Below, piece after piece: positions 10,187-20,918 of a stretch of DNA of 64,000 nt; positions within the stretch are counted from its first letter, which is position 1, and each line of letters opens with the position of its first letter. The notes beneath the pieces were generated by a model. That model was not told where the DNA came from. It made no database searches and worked only from the letters and a program-made list of their open reading frames with translations. This DNA is from Apoda limacodes (Eukaryota; Arthropoda; Insecta; Lepidoptera; Limacodidae). Made by a program: the position numbers and the translations under genes. The stretch lies in the NCBI GenBank assembly GCA_946406115.1, contig OX291548.1:5878373-5942372 (forward strand), in the 5' to 3' direction.

Positions 10187-10959
10187 TTATCTTATTCGTT
10201 TAAAATTAAGTTTAGCACACGCAGTTCCAAATTGAAATGGTATTGTTGCACCTGTTTTTGTCCTTATATCTATTTCTATAGTATCAAACTCACGACGCAT
10301 AACAGGTATGTAGTGAGCTGGTGTAAACACATTCATTTTATAACCACCGTAAATATATTTTGTTGGGTCTAATGGAACTATTTGTAATAGTGATGTCATT
10401 ACATCACCCACAATTTGAGGTTGCACAATATCAGAGTACAAAAAAAGTTGTGAAGGCAATCCTAAAAACAAATTAACAGGACGTTTAGCTATGTTATTTG
10501 CAATTAAATTAGTTTTTGGTCCAAAACCAAGTTGAAGACTTAGCTGTGGTGACATCCTTAAAGATAAAATGTTTTTATTTTGGGGTGTTAAAGAAAAGAG
10601 TTTTGATGTCTCATCAAAACGAAACTTTATACAATCTTTTAAAAGGGGATTACTGTTAAGGGCATTTAGAAGCTGATCAATGTCATCATATGTTGTAGCG
10701 GGTATGTGGGTTTTATATTCTGCAACACTTTCAATGTTGTCGACCAATGTTTTTTTCTAAGATATATAACATTTTCATGTTCTCTGACATTTAAAATACT
10801 AAAAGGGTAATGAAATTCAACTAGTCCTACCAGCCACTCCCCTTCTAATTTAACTGTTTTAGGAAGCTTCGTCAAAAAGTTTGCTGTTGCATTGTTTGGG
10901 AAATAGGTCATTATACTGTTACTTAACAGAGTCAAATAAAAAAAGCTTTCTTGACTCAT
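10187..10959 (-). pseudogene. Putative minor capsid (penton-like) protein, one frameshift
   Basis: Starts MSQESFF at 10959 with an ATG that overlaps the last codons of the integrase gene. Conserved features are YFPNNATANFLTKLP, then W-L-V-G-L-V-E near residues 42-48. A slip in a run of seven T/A bases (10750-10756) moves the frame; the rest continues from VDNIESVAEY to the stop at 10187. Total length is about 257 codons. This gene commonly lies between the integrase and capsid genes in insect Polintons. Assignment as the penton-like jelly-roll protein rests on position and family resemblance, not on a fold I can demonstrate. Confidence 0.65.
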
Positions 10960-12015
10960 ATTAATTCAATGTTAGATGCTAGAATCCAGGTATTGAATTT
11001 TGATGGATAACCTTCCCACTTGACCAACACTTCTTTTCTGCCTTTAATATACCTAAAACTTATGATTTTATCTATTTTGTGCTTAAGGGTGGGGACGTAT
11101 AAAACTTTTTGTAGTTCTTTAGCACAAAATGTACCTGATATTGATTCTCCTTCTAAATCATTAAGTGTATAAACTTTATAAGGCGACCTATGAATAATTG
11201 ATGATATAACATATACTTCATCACTCCAATTAGTTTCATAGCCTTTTTGAAATACATGTTTATGCTTAGTTATTCTTACATGGTCACCAATTTGAAACTT
11301 AGGAAGCTCTGGATATATATTTTGGTTTTTATTTTTCCTGTCATATAAATTAGACCAAACAGTCATAATATTACTAGAATTGACGTCACATGGACACATT
11401 TTTATACTCGAATGGTAACTGTGATTATATGAATACATCAAATCTTGCAAAATATCTACATATCTATATGTATTTTTGTGAGTCAAATAACGCCACTTTC
11501 TACAATACTTGCTTTAATATCTGGATTATTCGTTGTGTAGTAATTTATGTTTTTACTCTTAAAATACCTCCTAACATATTTTGCAACGAATTCACTACCC
11601 TTATCAGATTGTACATGTTTTGGAGTTGCGTTAGCTTCTGTAAATATACTTTCAAAGCATTGTATTGTAGTTTCTGAATTCTTTTTTTTCATACATCTTG
11701 CAAAAGCATATTTACTAAAGACATCAATGACACAGATAATATATTTATAATTATCGTTATATTGACTATAGGTTCGCATATCGCTTAAATCAACTTGCTA
11801 AAGGTCGTTATAGTTAGATAAAATGTATTTATTTCTAGAAAACTTTCTCTGAACAGGTCTATGTAAAGTATATGTTTCTTGCGCCTGTAACCATTTTTTA
11901 CTTCTTTTTTATTCATCTTTCCATCCATAGCTTGGGTTAACTTATCAATACTACTATAACCAGCTGGATTAGAAACATCATAATATATTTTGTCTATATC
12001 TAATACGGTGTCCAT
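10956..12015 (-). pseudogene. INT: Retroviral-type integrase with C-terminal chromodomain, broken
   Basis: Starts ATG at 12015, overlapping the previous gene by 16 bp. Three breaks: a slip in a six-A run near 11894-11899, an in-frame TAG at 11798-11800 where the family has tryptophan before Gln-Val-Asp, and a one-base loss near 11488 just after IVE. The DDE residues are visible: Asp in QVDLSDM, Asp in VQSDKGSEF, and Glu in ASIVE. An SH3-like segment follows (FQIGDHVRI), and a chromodomain closes the protein (KVLYVPTLKHKID, ISFRYIKGRKEVLVKWEGYP, TWILASNI). The chromodomain may guide insertion to chromatin. Integrase inserts the linear element genome. Confidence 0.88.
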
Positions 12016-12764
12016 CTTTCCCAGTCAATTTTCTTGCTTTTTATATCTTTTGAAGACGTTCTCGGTGTTTCGCTAGTGGGCGTAGCATGTTTTTCAGGGG
12101 GAGAAGTTTCTTTAAATTTCTCTATATGTAGTTTCTTAACATACTCCAATGTTGTAGGATTACCGATACAATATAAAGGTAAACTTATATCAGTTAATAA
12201 CTGAGAAAATTCTTCCCACCCCCTCGGTTTTGGACGTTTTAGCTGACGTAAGGTATCATTAATCAAATCTACAATATTGGTCCCAGGTATAACCTGCTCA
12301 TTTATAGTGATTCTCCCTTGTGTATCCCATTTGACTTTATCATTATTTTCTATCAACGTTTTAATTAGCAGTTCACCTTTTTTTTTAAATGTCCTTGGAA
12401 TTAATCTCATTAAATAAAAATAAGAATAGGGCTTATTGTAAACTACGTCCCTCTCTTTGGATGGTGACTGTGTAAGTAATGGTTCAGCTTTAATCTCTTC
12501 TTCTTTATATTTTTCTGTTAATTCACTGTCATCCGACACCAAAGGCAATTTTAGTGGTTGTCTTTCTTCACCAGTAAAATACAAATATCTTTGTAATGTT
12601 TGTGAATAGAACTTCCACTTCTCACGGTCTTCTAATTTCCTACTAAGAATATCCTGCATTTCCTTATCTAGTCGCGATATGGAATCTTCAGGAATAATTT
12701 CTCTACGTTTGAGCCTTTCTAAGACGTTAGGTTCAATTAATAACATCTTTTTAGCGTTCTCCAT
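12000..12764 (-). CDS. Conserved Polinton protein of unknown function
   Basis: Open frame of 254 codons from the ATG at 12764 (MENAKKMLLIEP). An earlier GTG-initiated extension is not needed. It is charged and largely helical in appearance, with K-M-L-L-I-E-P, then L-D-K-E-M-Q-D-I-L, then LQRYLYF near residues 70-76. The C-terminal tail is Pro/Ser/Thr-rich and probably disordered. The middle has the PRTFKKKGELL and RPKPRGWEEF segments. I recall this type of protein next to the integrase in many invertebrate Mavericks but know no function. It begins 4 bp after the stop of the upstream basic protein and overlaps the integrase start. Confidence 0.7.
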   Translation of the reverse strand: MENAKKMLLIEPNVLERLKRREIIPEDSISRLDKEMQDILSRKLEDREKWKFYSQTLQRYLYFTGEERQPLKLPLVSDDSELTEKYKEEEIKAEPLLTQSPSKERDVVYNKPYSYFYLMRLIPRTFKKKGELLIKTLIENNDKVKWDTQGRITINEQVIPGTNIVDLINDTLRQLKRPKPRGWEEFSQLLTDISLPLYCIGNPTTLEYVKKLHIEKFKETSPPEKHATPTSETPRTSSKDIKSKKIDWERWTPY

Positions 12765-12768
12765 TTTC

Positions 12769-13089
12769 TTATATGACAAAATTGAACAAAGAACTAAGAA
12801 CTGCACCCAAAATTACAGGTAAGAATGCACAACCTTTCTGTATAATTATCTTTTTTCTGAATTTATTTCTTCCTTTAGAAACTAATTTCCTGAGAACCAC
12901 TTTGTGTTTTTTTAATTTAGACTTTTCTTGCTCCTTTAAAGGAATTTTACCATTTAAAACATTAAAAATACATTCACAGAGACAGTTTATTTCTTGTTCG
13001 TTACAACTTTTTAATAGTGCCTCACAATACTTTAGTTTAAGTGTATGTAAAGCTTTTAATAATTCTTTATGTGTCTTAACTCGTCTCAT
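12769..13089 (-). CDS. Small basic protein with C-terminal hydrophobic segment (paralogue 1)
   Basis: 106 codons from ATG at 13089. The N-terminal half has a leucine/cysteine-rich helical pattern (LKALHTLKLKYCEALL, LCECIFNVLNGK). A very basic middle follows (KSKLKKHKVVLRKLV, GRNKFRKK), and the end is hydrophobic (FLPVILGAVLSSLF), which could insert in a membrane or pack in the capsid. The same layout is common in Polintons beside the packaging ATPase. The N-terminal half resembles the next gene upstream, so the pair looks like a tandem duplication. A role as core or nucleoid protein is inferred from charge only. Confidence 0.65.
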   Translation of the reverse strand: MRRVKTHKELLKALHTLKLKYCEALLKSCNEQEINCLCECIFNVLNGKIPLKEQEKSKLKKHKVVLRKLVSKGRNKFRKKIIIQKGCAFLPVILGAVLSSLFNFVI

Positions 13090-13101
13090 TATTATTAATT
13101 A

Positions 13102-13371
13102 TTAAAAACATTTGTCCAAATAAATTTTGATAAAATAACTGCCTATAATACTGTTGACACTAAACAATTTAAATTCAGGGACCTCATTTTCTTCCTTTTT
13201 TCTTTTTTCCTTCGTTTTTTTATTTGTTTTTTCTTTTAAATTATTTTTTTCTGCTAAAATAAAATTAAGCTGTTTACAAATATTGTTTAATTCTTCTTTA
13301 CTAGTTGTTTCTTGTAAAGTTTTGCAATACTTTCGTTTCAATACTTTCAATATCACACTAAATGAATTATT
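13102..13371 (-). CDS. Small basic protein (paralogue 2), start unclear
   Basis: Open frame of at least 84 codons ending at 13102, only 12 bp before paralogue 1. No ATG is in frame; the first usable codon is a GTG at 13356, and the frame is open further upstream toward the ATPase stop. ILKVLKRKYCKTL, an acidic gap, then NICKQLNFILAEK match the spacing of LKALHTLKLKYCEAL and LCECIFNVLNGK in paralogue 1. A long Lys/Glu block replaces the basic middle, and the hydrophobic end is only weakly kept (NSIIGSYFIKI). Either the ATG has been lost or translation depends on a joint message. Confidence 0.5.
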   Translation of the reverse strand, partial: NNSFSVILKVLKRKYCKTLQETTSKEELNNICKQLNFILAEKNNLKEKTNKKTKEKRKKEENEVPEFKLFSVNSIIGSYFIKIYLDKCF

Positions 13372-13382
13372 ATTACACGTTG

Positions 13383-14052
13383 TTACGGTTCCGTGTATGA
13401 TGTTAAACTTATTGATATTTGATCTTTCATATTACATTTAAATCCTTTTTTTGGTATGTAAACAGTACAAAAAACATTATTGAGTGGAAATATATTACTT
13501 TTAAAGCGATACATGTCATTTGCTTTTTGTTTTAGATCTATCATCAAATAACCATGCGGATCACTAGTGGCATCTTTATAGGCTTCCTCTACAAATTTGG
13601 AATTATCAGGAAAAACTTGTCGTGCTAAATGGCGTATTTGAGTTCGGTCCCGAGGATTTTTGAAATAAATTATATAAGAAGAGTTTAATGAAATATCACG
13701 TTGACCTTTACCTTGATGAATGAGATATATAGAAAACGCTTAAATTTCTGTGATGGCTCCCTTTAGTAAAAATATCAACAACTCGTCCATCCGATTCTCG
13801 CATTAGGTCATCTATAACCAGTAATTGAGGTTCATAACCATCAAACATATTTAAATCTGGAATTCCTTGAGTGTATATAACATTACTAATATTATACAGT
13901 GGCTGCATTTCATCGTAACACCAAAATATATGCTTAAAATCTGTGTCACATATTTTTTTAGCGCAGTTTATAAAATTTGTAACAAAATTAGATTTTCCAC
14001 ATCCACTCGGACCTGCTACTATAGCTGTAAAAGGGTGTGAGAAATGAAACAT
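13383..14052 (-). pseudogene. ATP: Packaging ATPase (FtsK/HerA type), one frameshift
   Basis: Starts MFHFSHPF with ATG at 14052. Walker A is AGPSGCGKS near residues 13-21, Walker B is LLVIDDLM near residues 76-83. After KGSHHRNLSVFY the frame slips by one base at about 13724, next to a TATATA run, and continues in the new frame with HQGKGQRD, NPRDRTQIRHLARQ and DPHGYLMIDLK to TAA at 13383-13385. Repaired length would be about 222 codons, normal for Polinton ATPases. By family knowledge it drives the element genome into capsids. It is followed 12-30 bp later by the basic protein pair. Confidence 0.87.
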
Positions 14053-14627
14053 CGTTTTTTTTTTTAATTCGTGTTAGCTTCATAACGATTTTAAGTCAAA
14101 TGTCATTTGTTCACATTGAACATTAGTTTGAAATAAAATACAGTGATACTATAAAAATCATTTATTACATATTTTAAATAGTAAAATGTAAAGTTGACAA
14201 AACAAATAATTAGGGTACCTTTATCTTTTTTATTCAATTAAAACAGTTTAATTCAGGCACAGAGAAAACCAATATACATTGTTAGACATGACTCATCAAT
14301 ACAAAACTAAAACAGTTTAATTCAGGCACAGAAAAAACCAATATAAATTGTTATACATAACTTATCAATACAAAATTAAAATTAAAATTAAGTCAAATTA
14401 GATGAAAATGAACATAACAGTTCAAATTAAAATTAAATAATATTTTAACATAATACAAAATTAATTTTACAACTTCTTTACATTTCTTAAACAATAATAT
14501 ATTTTTTAATGATACACAGTACATTTTAATTAGAATAAATTAAATTCTTAAAACTAGATAATACATTTAGTAAAAAAAAAAAGGTTTTACAAAAAACAAT
14601 TCAGAAAGTTTTTACATTATTTTCTAA
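14053..14627. other. AT-rich non-coding gap with a 69-bp direct repeat
   Basis: The only sizeable non-coding gap in the late cluster, between the polymerase stop and the ATPase start. It holds a nearly perfect direct repeat of 69 bp (14240-14308 and 14309-14377), each copy containing 'cagtttaattcaggcacag'. It must contain the polymerase 3' end and a promoter for the ATPase-to-protease cluster. Poly-T/poly-A tracts occur next to the ATPase start. Confidence 0.6.
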
Positions 14628-17600
14628 CTAAACATTTTTTAAGCTATAATGACCCCATGCCAGAGTATCGGTAGAATTTGGTTTTATATACCTTTTGCTA
14701 TCATTGTAAGATAAAGAAACTTTATTACATTTTTGAGTAAAAATTATATGTTTAATAGATTTAAACCGAAACATTTTACAAATTTCATTAGTATTATTAA
14801 ATAAACAATTTTTGTAATTGTCAATTTTAAAGTTTTTGACAATGCTTTTGTTTACACCCTTTGGTTTAGCAACAAATTTATCTTCCACGTCAATCGCATA
14901 CATTTTTGAGCGTAGTTCTACAAACTCTCTAAATATTTTACCATTATTTTCATCTTTAAATAATCCTAATTTTTTTTTATTTAACAAAGGCATACCATAT
15001 TTATTGTTAATTTCATAGTCTGAGGTGTCGAAATGTATGGCAACATCTGATTTAATATCGGAATAAAAGTTTTTTGTAAATACTTGATAAACTAAACTAT
15101 CTGTATCTGTGTAAAGTAGTTTTAACCTATTCTGAAACTTCACATTCATATATTCGTAATGGAACTCATACATTAGCGTTTTTGATATATCTAAAATACA
15201 AAAACCTAAATAAATTGGTTTGTTATATAACATTTTTACCTTTTTAATTGTATAGCAACTAATGACTCTGAAAAGATAGATAAACTATGAAATTCAGGCC
15301 TTGCTAGCAGTGATTGAGCACCTTGAACATTTCCGCGACTCTCCCAATGATTCACCAGCTTTACATTTACTCTTTTTTCAATATTTTCCATAGTTTTACC
15401 GAAAACAGAGTTATTCATTAATTTATAAAAATCCTTTTGAAGCTCAGAAACCGCCGATGCACGCAGGTTAGTCTTTAAATGAATGTATTTTTTTAACCAA
15501 TCATTTGTTTAAATTTTAAAATTCTATGCACTTTTAGTAATTTTAGTCCAGTTTGTTAACATTGTTTTAAATTTCGATAATGTATTATGTAATTATTTTT
15601 ATTGTTTAAATTTAGAACTAATTTTTTTTCTTTTGTGTTACCAATAAATATCTGATCAGGACAAAATGGAAAATCTGAATGTAAGTCATGTAAATGATCT
15701 TGATATTCTAAATCTACTTCCAATATATAACCATATTCTGAGTAATCAGGCACTTGAAAATTAGTGTTTATGTCAACCCATTCAAACTCACTCGTCGGAA
15801 GGTATTGTGACATAGCCCAACCATATAGATTATTAGCATCAAGGTAAATTAAATAAGAAGAAGGTAAGTCACTATTATAATTGTCCATAAAAATATTGTT
15901 AGCTTTTGCATAACGGTTACTACATTGAGAAACCCCACCTCTTATTCCTTTTTGTATAAAAGCAAGTTTATCAAAATCTGTTAAGTTCTAACTTTTGTTG
16001 AGTATGTTTTAACATGGAATCCCAACTCAATCCAGGTGCAGTATAATACTGTGCGGCATCAAGACCATATGTTTCAAGACATAAATTTCGAAAGTTTTCA
16101 AACACATCAGCTAATAATAATACATCAGTTTTTAAATACAGATTAGAATAATCTAACATATTTTTACAGTTAAAATGATCCAAACATCATTTGCATGTGC
16201 ATAGTCCTCGTCAGATACATGCTCGTTATTCAAGGAACTAAAAAAAATTCTTTTGTTGGTAGTGTCGTGTTTTGTTATTTTTCATAGGATGTCATAAACT
16301 CATAGGGATAAATGCCTTTACGTGTTAAACGGATGAAATCTTCGATATTTGGAAAATTTTTACTAAGTTCATGAAATTGATTTGTATCAAGATTTTTTGC
16401 CAACTGAGAAAGACTACAAGACATGAATTAGAAAGAATCTACAAACCTTAATTTCATACTACAATTATTTATTTGAATGCACTTTGAAAATGATATGTAT
16501 TTTTCTTTATTCTGAGGTATTATTTCTATTGCTCCGTCTACACTGTTCAGCGCATGTACTATAAAGTGACTATCATAATTACTCAAGTTATGTAAAAAAA
16601 TTGGAACGAATCGCGGGACTTTATAATTTGAAGAGCAAATCGAATGAGCTATTCCTCTATATAGACCCGTGTGTGTGTCATAATCTATAACAGACTCATT
16701 ATTTAAATCTTTTTCACAAATGTAATAGGTTTTACTTTCTAATATATTTCTCTCATTCTCGACCGATAACGGTTGAGGACTTTTATGGAAACTGTTTTTT
16801 TTAGCAATTTGTTTTAAATCATCTACTAGAGATTGCATAAAAACCTTAGCACAGTCCTTTCCGGTATAGGTCCTATAAGTAGACAGACTATTATCGTACG
16901 CACATTTAATATAATAACCGAAGCTATATACTTCATGTTTTTGAATATTATTACTAAACGATTTGTTTGGGTCAATATCACAACTATGAATTGGTAATAA
17001 AAGGGCTTCAAAATCAGCATAAATGACAAATGGAATTTTCAATTTTATATCAAATTTATCAAATGACAATATATTATTTAAAATTGGTTCACCAAACCAC
17101 ATCTTTTTTTTGGGAAGTGAATTAGGTAAATCGGTTTTAATGTGATTACAATCAAACCTTTGATGGTTAGTTAATTCATTTTGATTTCTAAATATTAACA
17201 AGCAGCCGTCACAAATATGAACTGTTTCATTTTTTGATGAAATTTGTTTTCTAACTAATCTAGATAAATTTTTAATGTAACAATAATGATAATTAGAACC
17301 GGTATTAATTAAAAGTAGATTAATGTGTTTTTGTTTTCGACACTTTGTAAAATGAAGCGGTCCTACTATTTTATTTTTTTTATTATTTGCATCGTACTCT
17401 AAACCAAAGACATTAATACTTACATCATTTAAATTTTCAAATTTATTGATATCCTTCAATTTAACGGGAAATGGAATATTATTAAAATTTAATTTATTTT
17501 GGTGACTAAAATATGAACAGACTCTATCAGCGTTATTATTTACTGGATATAAGGCTGAAAGCACAGCCCATTGAAAACATTGGTGGTCATAATTTTTCAC

Positions 17601-19012
17601 ATTAATTACCGCTTTTTTGTGTTTAATATCTAATGGTGAATCTATATACGATGAACCACGTAAGGGATTAAATTTATTAACATTCATATCTATATGTTTA
17701 ATTGCACGTAAGCTCCAGCCGCTATCTTTTTTTTTCAAAATTGGAAATCTTATTTGTTATCTCATTAATAATCATTGAAAATATTATTTCAAAATCATCT
17801 CCACGACAATACACATAGTTAAAAGTTTGGAAATCAAAAGTATTTTTTAAGTCTTTTGTTGGTTGTATAAAATCAGCATTTAAATTAAAATTTACTTTTA
17901 TGACGGTTAATTGATTAATGCAATCACTTATTAACTGAAACAAAGTTTCTTTAATACCTTGGAGAAACGAGTCAGGCGTGTCGAATTCTACCTGGGCTAC
18001 AGTTTGTTTTGGGGTTATTCTATAGGTTAATATGCGTGCTCCAAATGCAGTTTCAATTAAATGAACATTTGAAAACTTTTCATGACATATTATTACATTG
18101 TTTTTGTGGGAATTACTTTTTAAATGACTAGTAAAATGTTTTTTGTGGATAAAAACTTTACATTGGGGGCATTCAATATTATCAATATTTGAACTTACAT
18201 CTAAAAGAAAAGTAGACGATGCAGCTGCTGATGATGTCGATGGTACTGCTTCAGGGCCACCCCTTGATGTAGTCGCTTGTGGTTCTGATGTACGAAGTCG
18301 TTTTTCTAGTACATTTTCTCCATCTAGAGCAATTTTTCTTTTTCCACCAACTTGGCTGTAAACAATAGAAAAAAAACACAATTATTATAAAAAATAAAAC
18401 AGAAATATATAACTAGAAATTTAGAACATTATAAATAAGTCACATAAAAAAAAAACCATCTCACGTTTATTTACTATTTTTACAAGAGGTGCAATATGCT
18501 ATGACCGGTTATAATCCGTCAATTTCATCACCCCCATTGATTAAATGCGTATTACATGGCGTATAATACGGTTTAAAGTCTGGATCCTCAATCATTGATT
18601 TAGAAAGTTTGCCATTTATAAACCAAAATCTAATATAACGATGGAATCTACTTAAAATAATTGCTTTGTCGAGTAAAATTATTTCCTCACTAGTAAGCGA
18701 CCACATTTTGTTAAACTAACAGTAACAATAATCTCAAACCAAAATACATTCTTTTATATGATCCACCCCTCCAATGCTACACAATAAGTTTTTTTTTTTT
18801 TAACTGTTACAAATAAAACAAGTCGCGAACAGACAGCTAATAAACCCAAATACTTACAATGTCTGTTCTTGGTTGTTTGGTTGTTTTTCTTCGTGTAGAC
18901 ATATTTTATAGAGCAATTGATCGGATTCATCAATGAGTTTTCTTTCTTCCTGTATACAAAGTTCATACAGTTGTTGGTCGAAGTAATCGTTTTGTAAATC
19001 TGAAACGTCCAT
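14628..19012 (-). pseudogene. POLB: Protein-primed family B DNA polymerase, spliced, multiply broken
   Basis: Predicted exon 1 is 18858-19012 (ATG GAC GTT; donor GTAAGT at 18857). The intron is 18356-18857 with acceptor tttacag, and exon 2 opens in frame at 18355 with QVGGKRK. A C2H2-type finger (CPQCKVFIHKKH) lies in the N-terminal part. Exonuclease motifs: YADFEALL, LHNLSNYD and [11 protein letters not shown]. Polymerase motifs: A as LDANNLYGW, a GGVSQ segment before it, B as KLMNNSVFGK, C as YTDTDS. Breaks: a slip in a nine-A run at 17727-17735, an in-frame TAA near 16430, one-base shifts near 16190 and 15985, damage in 15420-15555, and a shift near 15235. All catalytic motifs survive. It would copy the linear genome from a protein primer. 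Confidence 0.92.
18509..18706 (-). CDS. Small open frame in the polymerase intron (doubtful)
   Basis: 65 codons beginning MWSLTSEEIILLDKA on the same strand as the polymerase and wholly inside its predicted intron. The composition looks protein-like (aromatic FHRYIRFWFINGK, then acidic and Pro-rich), so it could be a nested gene, an alternative exon or chance. No homologue is recognised. Confidence 0.25.
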   Translation of the reverse strand: MWSLTSEEIILLDKAIILSRFHRYIRFWFINGKLSKSMIEDPDFKPYYTPCNTHLINGGDEIDGL

Positions 19013-19196
19013 GATGATGTAAGCTTGTATAAGAGTATTGAAAGTGAACGAGGTATCGCTTAATTATAACTTGTAGCCTAAGTACCTGTGGACGAAGGCG
19101 TGAGAAATCTATTGTTGTTTTTAAGCTTTGGCGTTCTCAGGTAAAAGTACAAAAGTAAGTTTAATAATGTTAAGAAGTTGTAAATGATGAATGAAA

Positions 19197-20176
19197 TTAA
19201 TATCCCCGCTTATCTTTAGTTTCAATGAAGAACTTTTTACAATCACAGTTCATTGCTTTTTGTTTTGTTATATTATATATGGAATCCCGGGTACTTAGAT
19301 AATGCTGGTCGTCATGTGATTGTGTATAATATTTAACTTTTAAGTCTGCGTATTTCCAATGCTGATCAGCTGGTATGTCCTTTATCTTTTTCATATTATA
19401 TATTTCAATTTTTAATAGGTGACTTGCAGACGTTGTGTCGTCATTATTAGTAGAAATATAAGAGATTCCATTTTCATTGCCTTGACTGACACACGAAGAC
19501 TTTGCTTGAGATTTTCTTTTCTTAGGATTTTCAAAAAATGCGTCAATACTTTTGATATTCCGCTTTGATGTGCTTTTCAAATTTTTTTGAATAGTACAGT
19601 CTTTTGTTTCTTCTTGACTCATATCCAAAGGAAAGTAATAATTTTTTAACGTATAATTTTCCGGGGATAAAGGCTGGAACAATAAAAATTATAAAACAAT
19701 AAGTTAATAAAAATGAAATTAATAAAATTGTATTAATAAAATTTCCTTATAGTGCTAATAATCTCTATTGCTGGGTTAAAGAACAATTAACAAACAAACT
19801 TCACTATTTGATTCGATTGAATAATATACTAACACACATTAATTGCTGTTACAAGCACATAAGAGAAAAAAATAATATTGGAACTCAGTACTTTAACTAT
19901 TGGTTAGACGCTAATTATGTAATACTGTTATATCTTCAATCAATATCAGTTCATAGACTACATATAAACAACATCCATGATTCGGTAACAAATGTTTAAT
20001 CATCACAAAAACACCTGCTCCTTGTGGGATTCGAACCCGTGACCCTTGGCTCCGCAGTTAGCTGCACTAACCACTTGACCAAACAGGACAATAATAAAAC
20101 AATTACACACATACATTATGAAAAAACAATAAAACATACAGTATCGAGAAAATTAAGTAATTAAACTTACCTCCAT
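19197..20176 (-). CDS. TIR-encoded spliced gene, right copy
   Basis: Inverted copy of the gene at 6360-7339. Exon 1 is ATG GAG (20171-20176), the intron is 19674-20170, and exon 2 is 19197-19673. The protein differs from the left copy at three positions (a Phe/Tyr, a Thr/Ser and another Thr/Ser change); the PIP-like KSIDAFF and the basic PKKRK are identical. The changes are conservative, which fits either recent homogenisation or selection on both copies. Transcription runs outward-to-inward from the TATA box at 20261-20271. Confidence 0.75.
20014..20087 (-). other. tRNA-like sequence in the TIR gene intron (right)
   Basis: Exact inverted counterpart of 6449-6522, with the same A-box-like and B-box sequences. 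Being in both TIRs it predates the last homogenisation of the repeats. Confidence 0.6.
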
Positions 20177-20260
20177 TTGATGGAATATGAACACAAAACA
20201 CTGTAGGTATAACTTTGAAACTCACGAATAAGACTGCAGAGTGAATTTTACTGTGGTTCC

Positions 20261-20271
20261 TTATATATATA
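20261..20271 (-). promoter_or_regulatory. TATA box of the right TIR gene
   Basis: Inverted counterpart of 6265-6275, identical in the core and at the same distance from the ATG. Confidence 0.6.
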
Positions 20272-20696
20272 TGGTTATAGCCTACATGTCTTTGCGTGTT
20301 TTCACAGGATATGACAGAGACCTCACACGAAGGGTAAGATATGAATCAACGTCTGAATTTTACGTCGGAAAAAAAAAAAAACTAAACAATAAGCCATCTA
20401 TTGTTATCACTCAATTCATATAGCGGAATGTTTTTAATAGAAAATATTTCTATAGATAACATGTGTCTAATTGTTAACAGACCTCCTCGGAAGGGCATTG
20501 AAGAAATAATCTGTCGTCTTAATTTTAAAGCTTAAATTCCATAAAAAGAATGCGAAACAATGCACTATCTATTGTTACCTTTCGAACTTATGAACAATAT
20601 GCTAGATTATTCAATTGTTCTGTCTATCTCAACTGTCTGTCCCTTGTGAGATTATTTTGTGAGAAAAATCAATTTGATTACACACGAATCAATTTA

Positions 20697-20918
20697 ATTA
20701 GAGCGCGGATAAAGTTTATTACACATATACCGCGAATCTATTTGATTACACACGAATCAAATTAATTAGAGCGCGGATAAAGTTTATTACACATATGCCG
20801 CGAATCAATTTGATTACACACGAATCAAATTAATTAGAGCGCGGATAAAGTTTATTACACATATGCCGCGAATCAATGTAATTAGAGCGCGGATAAAGTT
20901 TATTACACATATGCCGCG
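20697..20918. repeat. 68-bp tandem array in the right TIR
   Basis: The word GAGCGCGGATAAAG recurs at 20701, 20769, 20837 and 20885 (spacing 68, 68 and 48; the last unit lacks 20 bp). Units also contain an inner inverted pair, 'aatttgattacac' and 'gaatcaaatt'. The left TIR keeps only about one and a half units. Confidence 0.85.

Noticed and set aside
9766..10372. Plus-strand frames of 107 and 72 codons over the core and penton-like genes
   Set aside because: Antisense shadows of recognised minus-strand genes. The MGKYYDYDYE start at 10154 looks protein-like but runs straight into antisense sequence.
20697..20918. CRISPR-like array
   Set aside because: The repeats are contiguous 68-bp tandem units without spacers, inside a eukaryotic transposon end.
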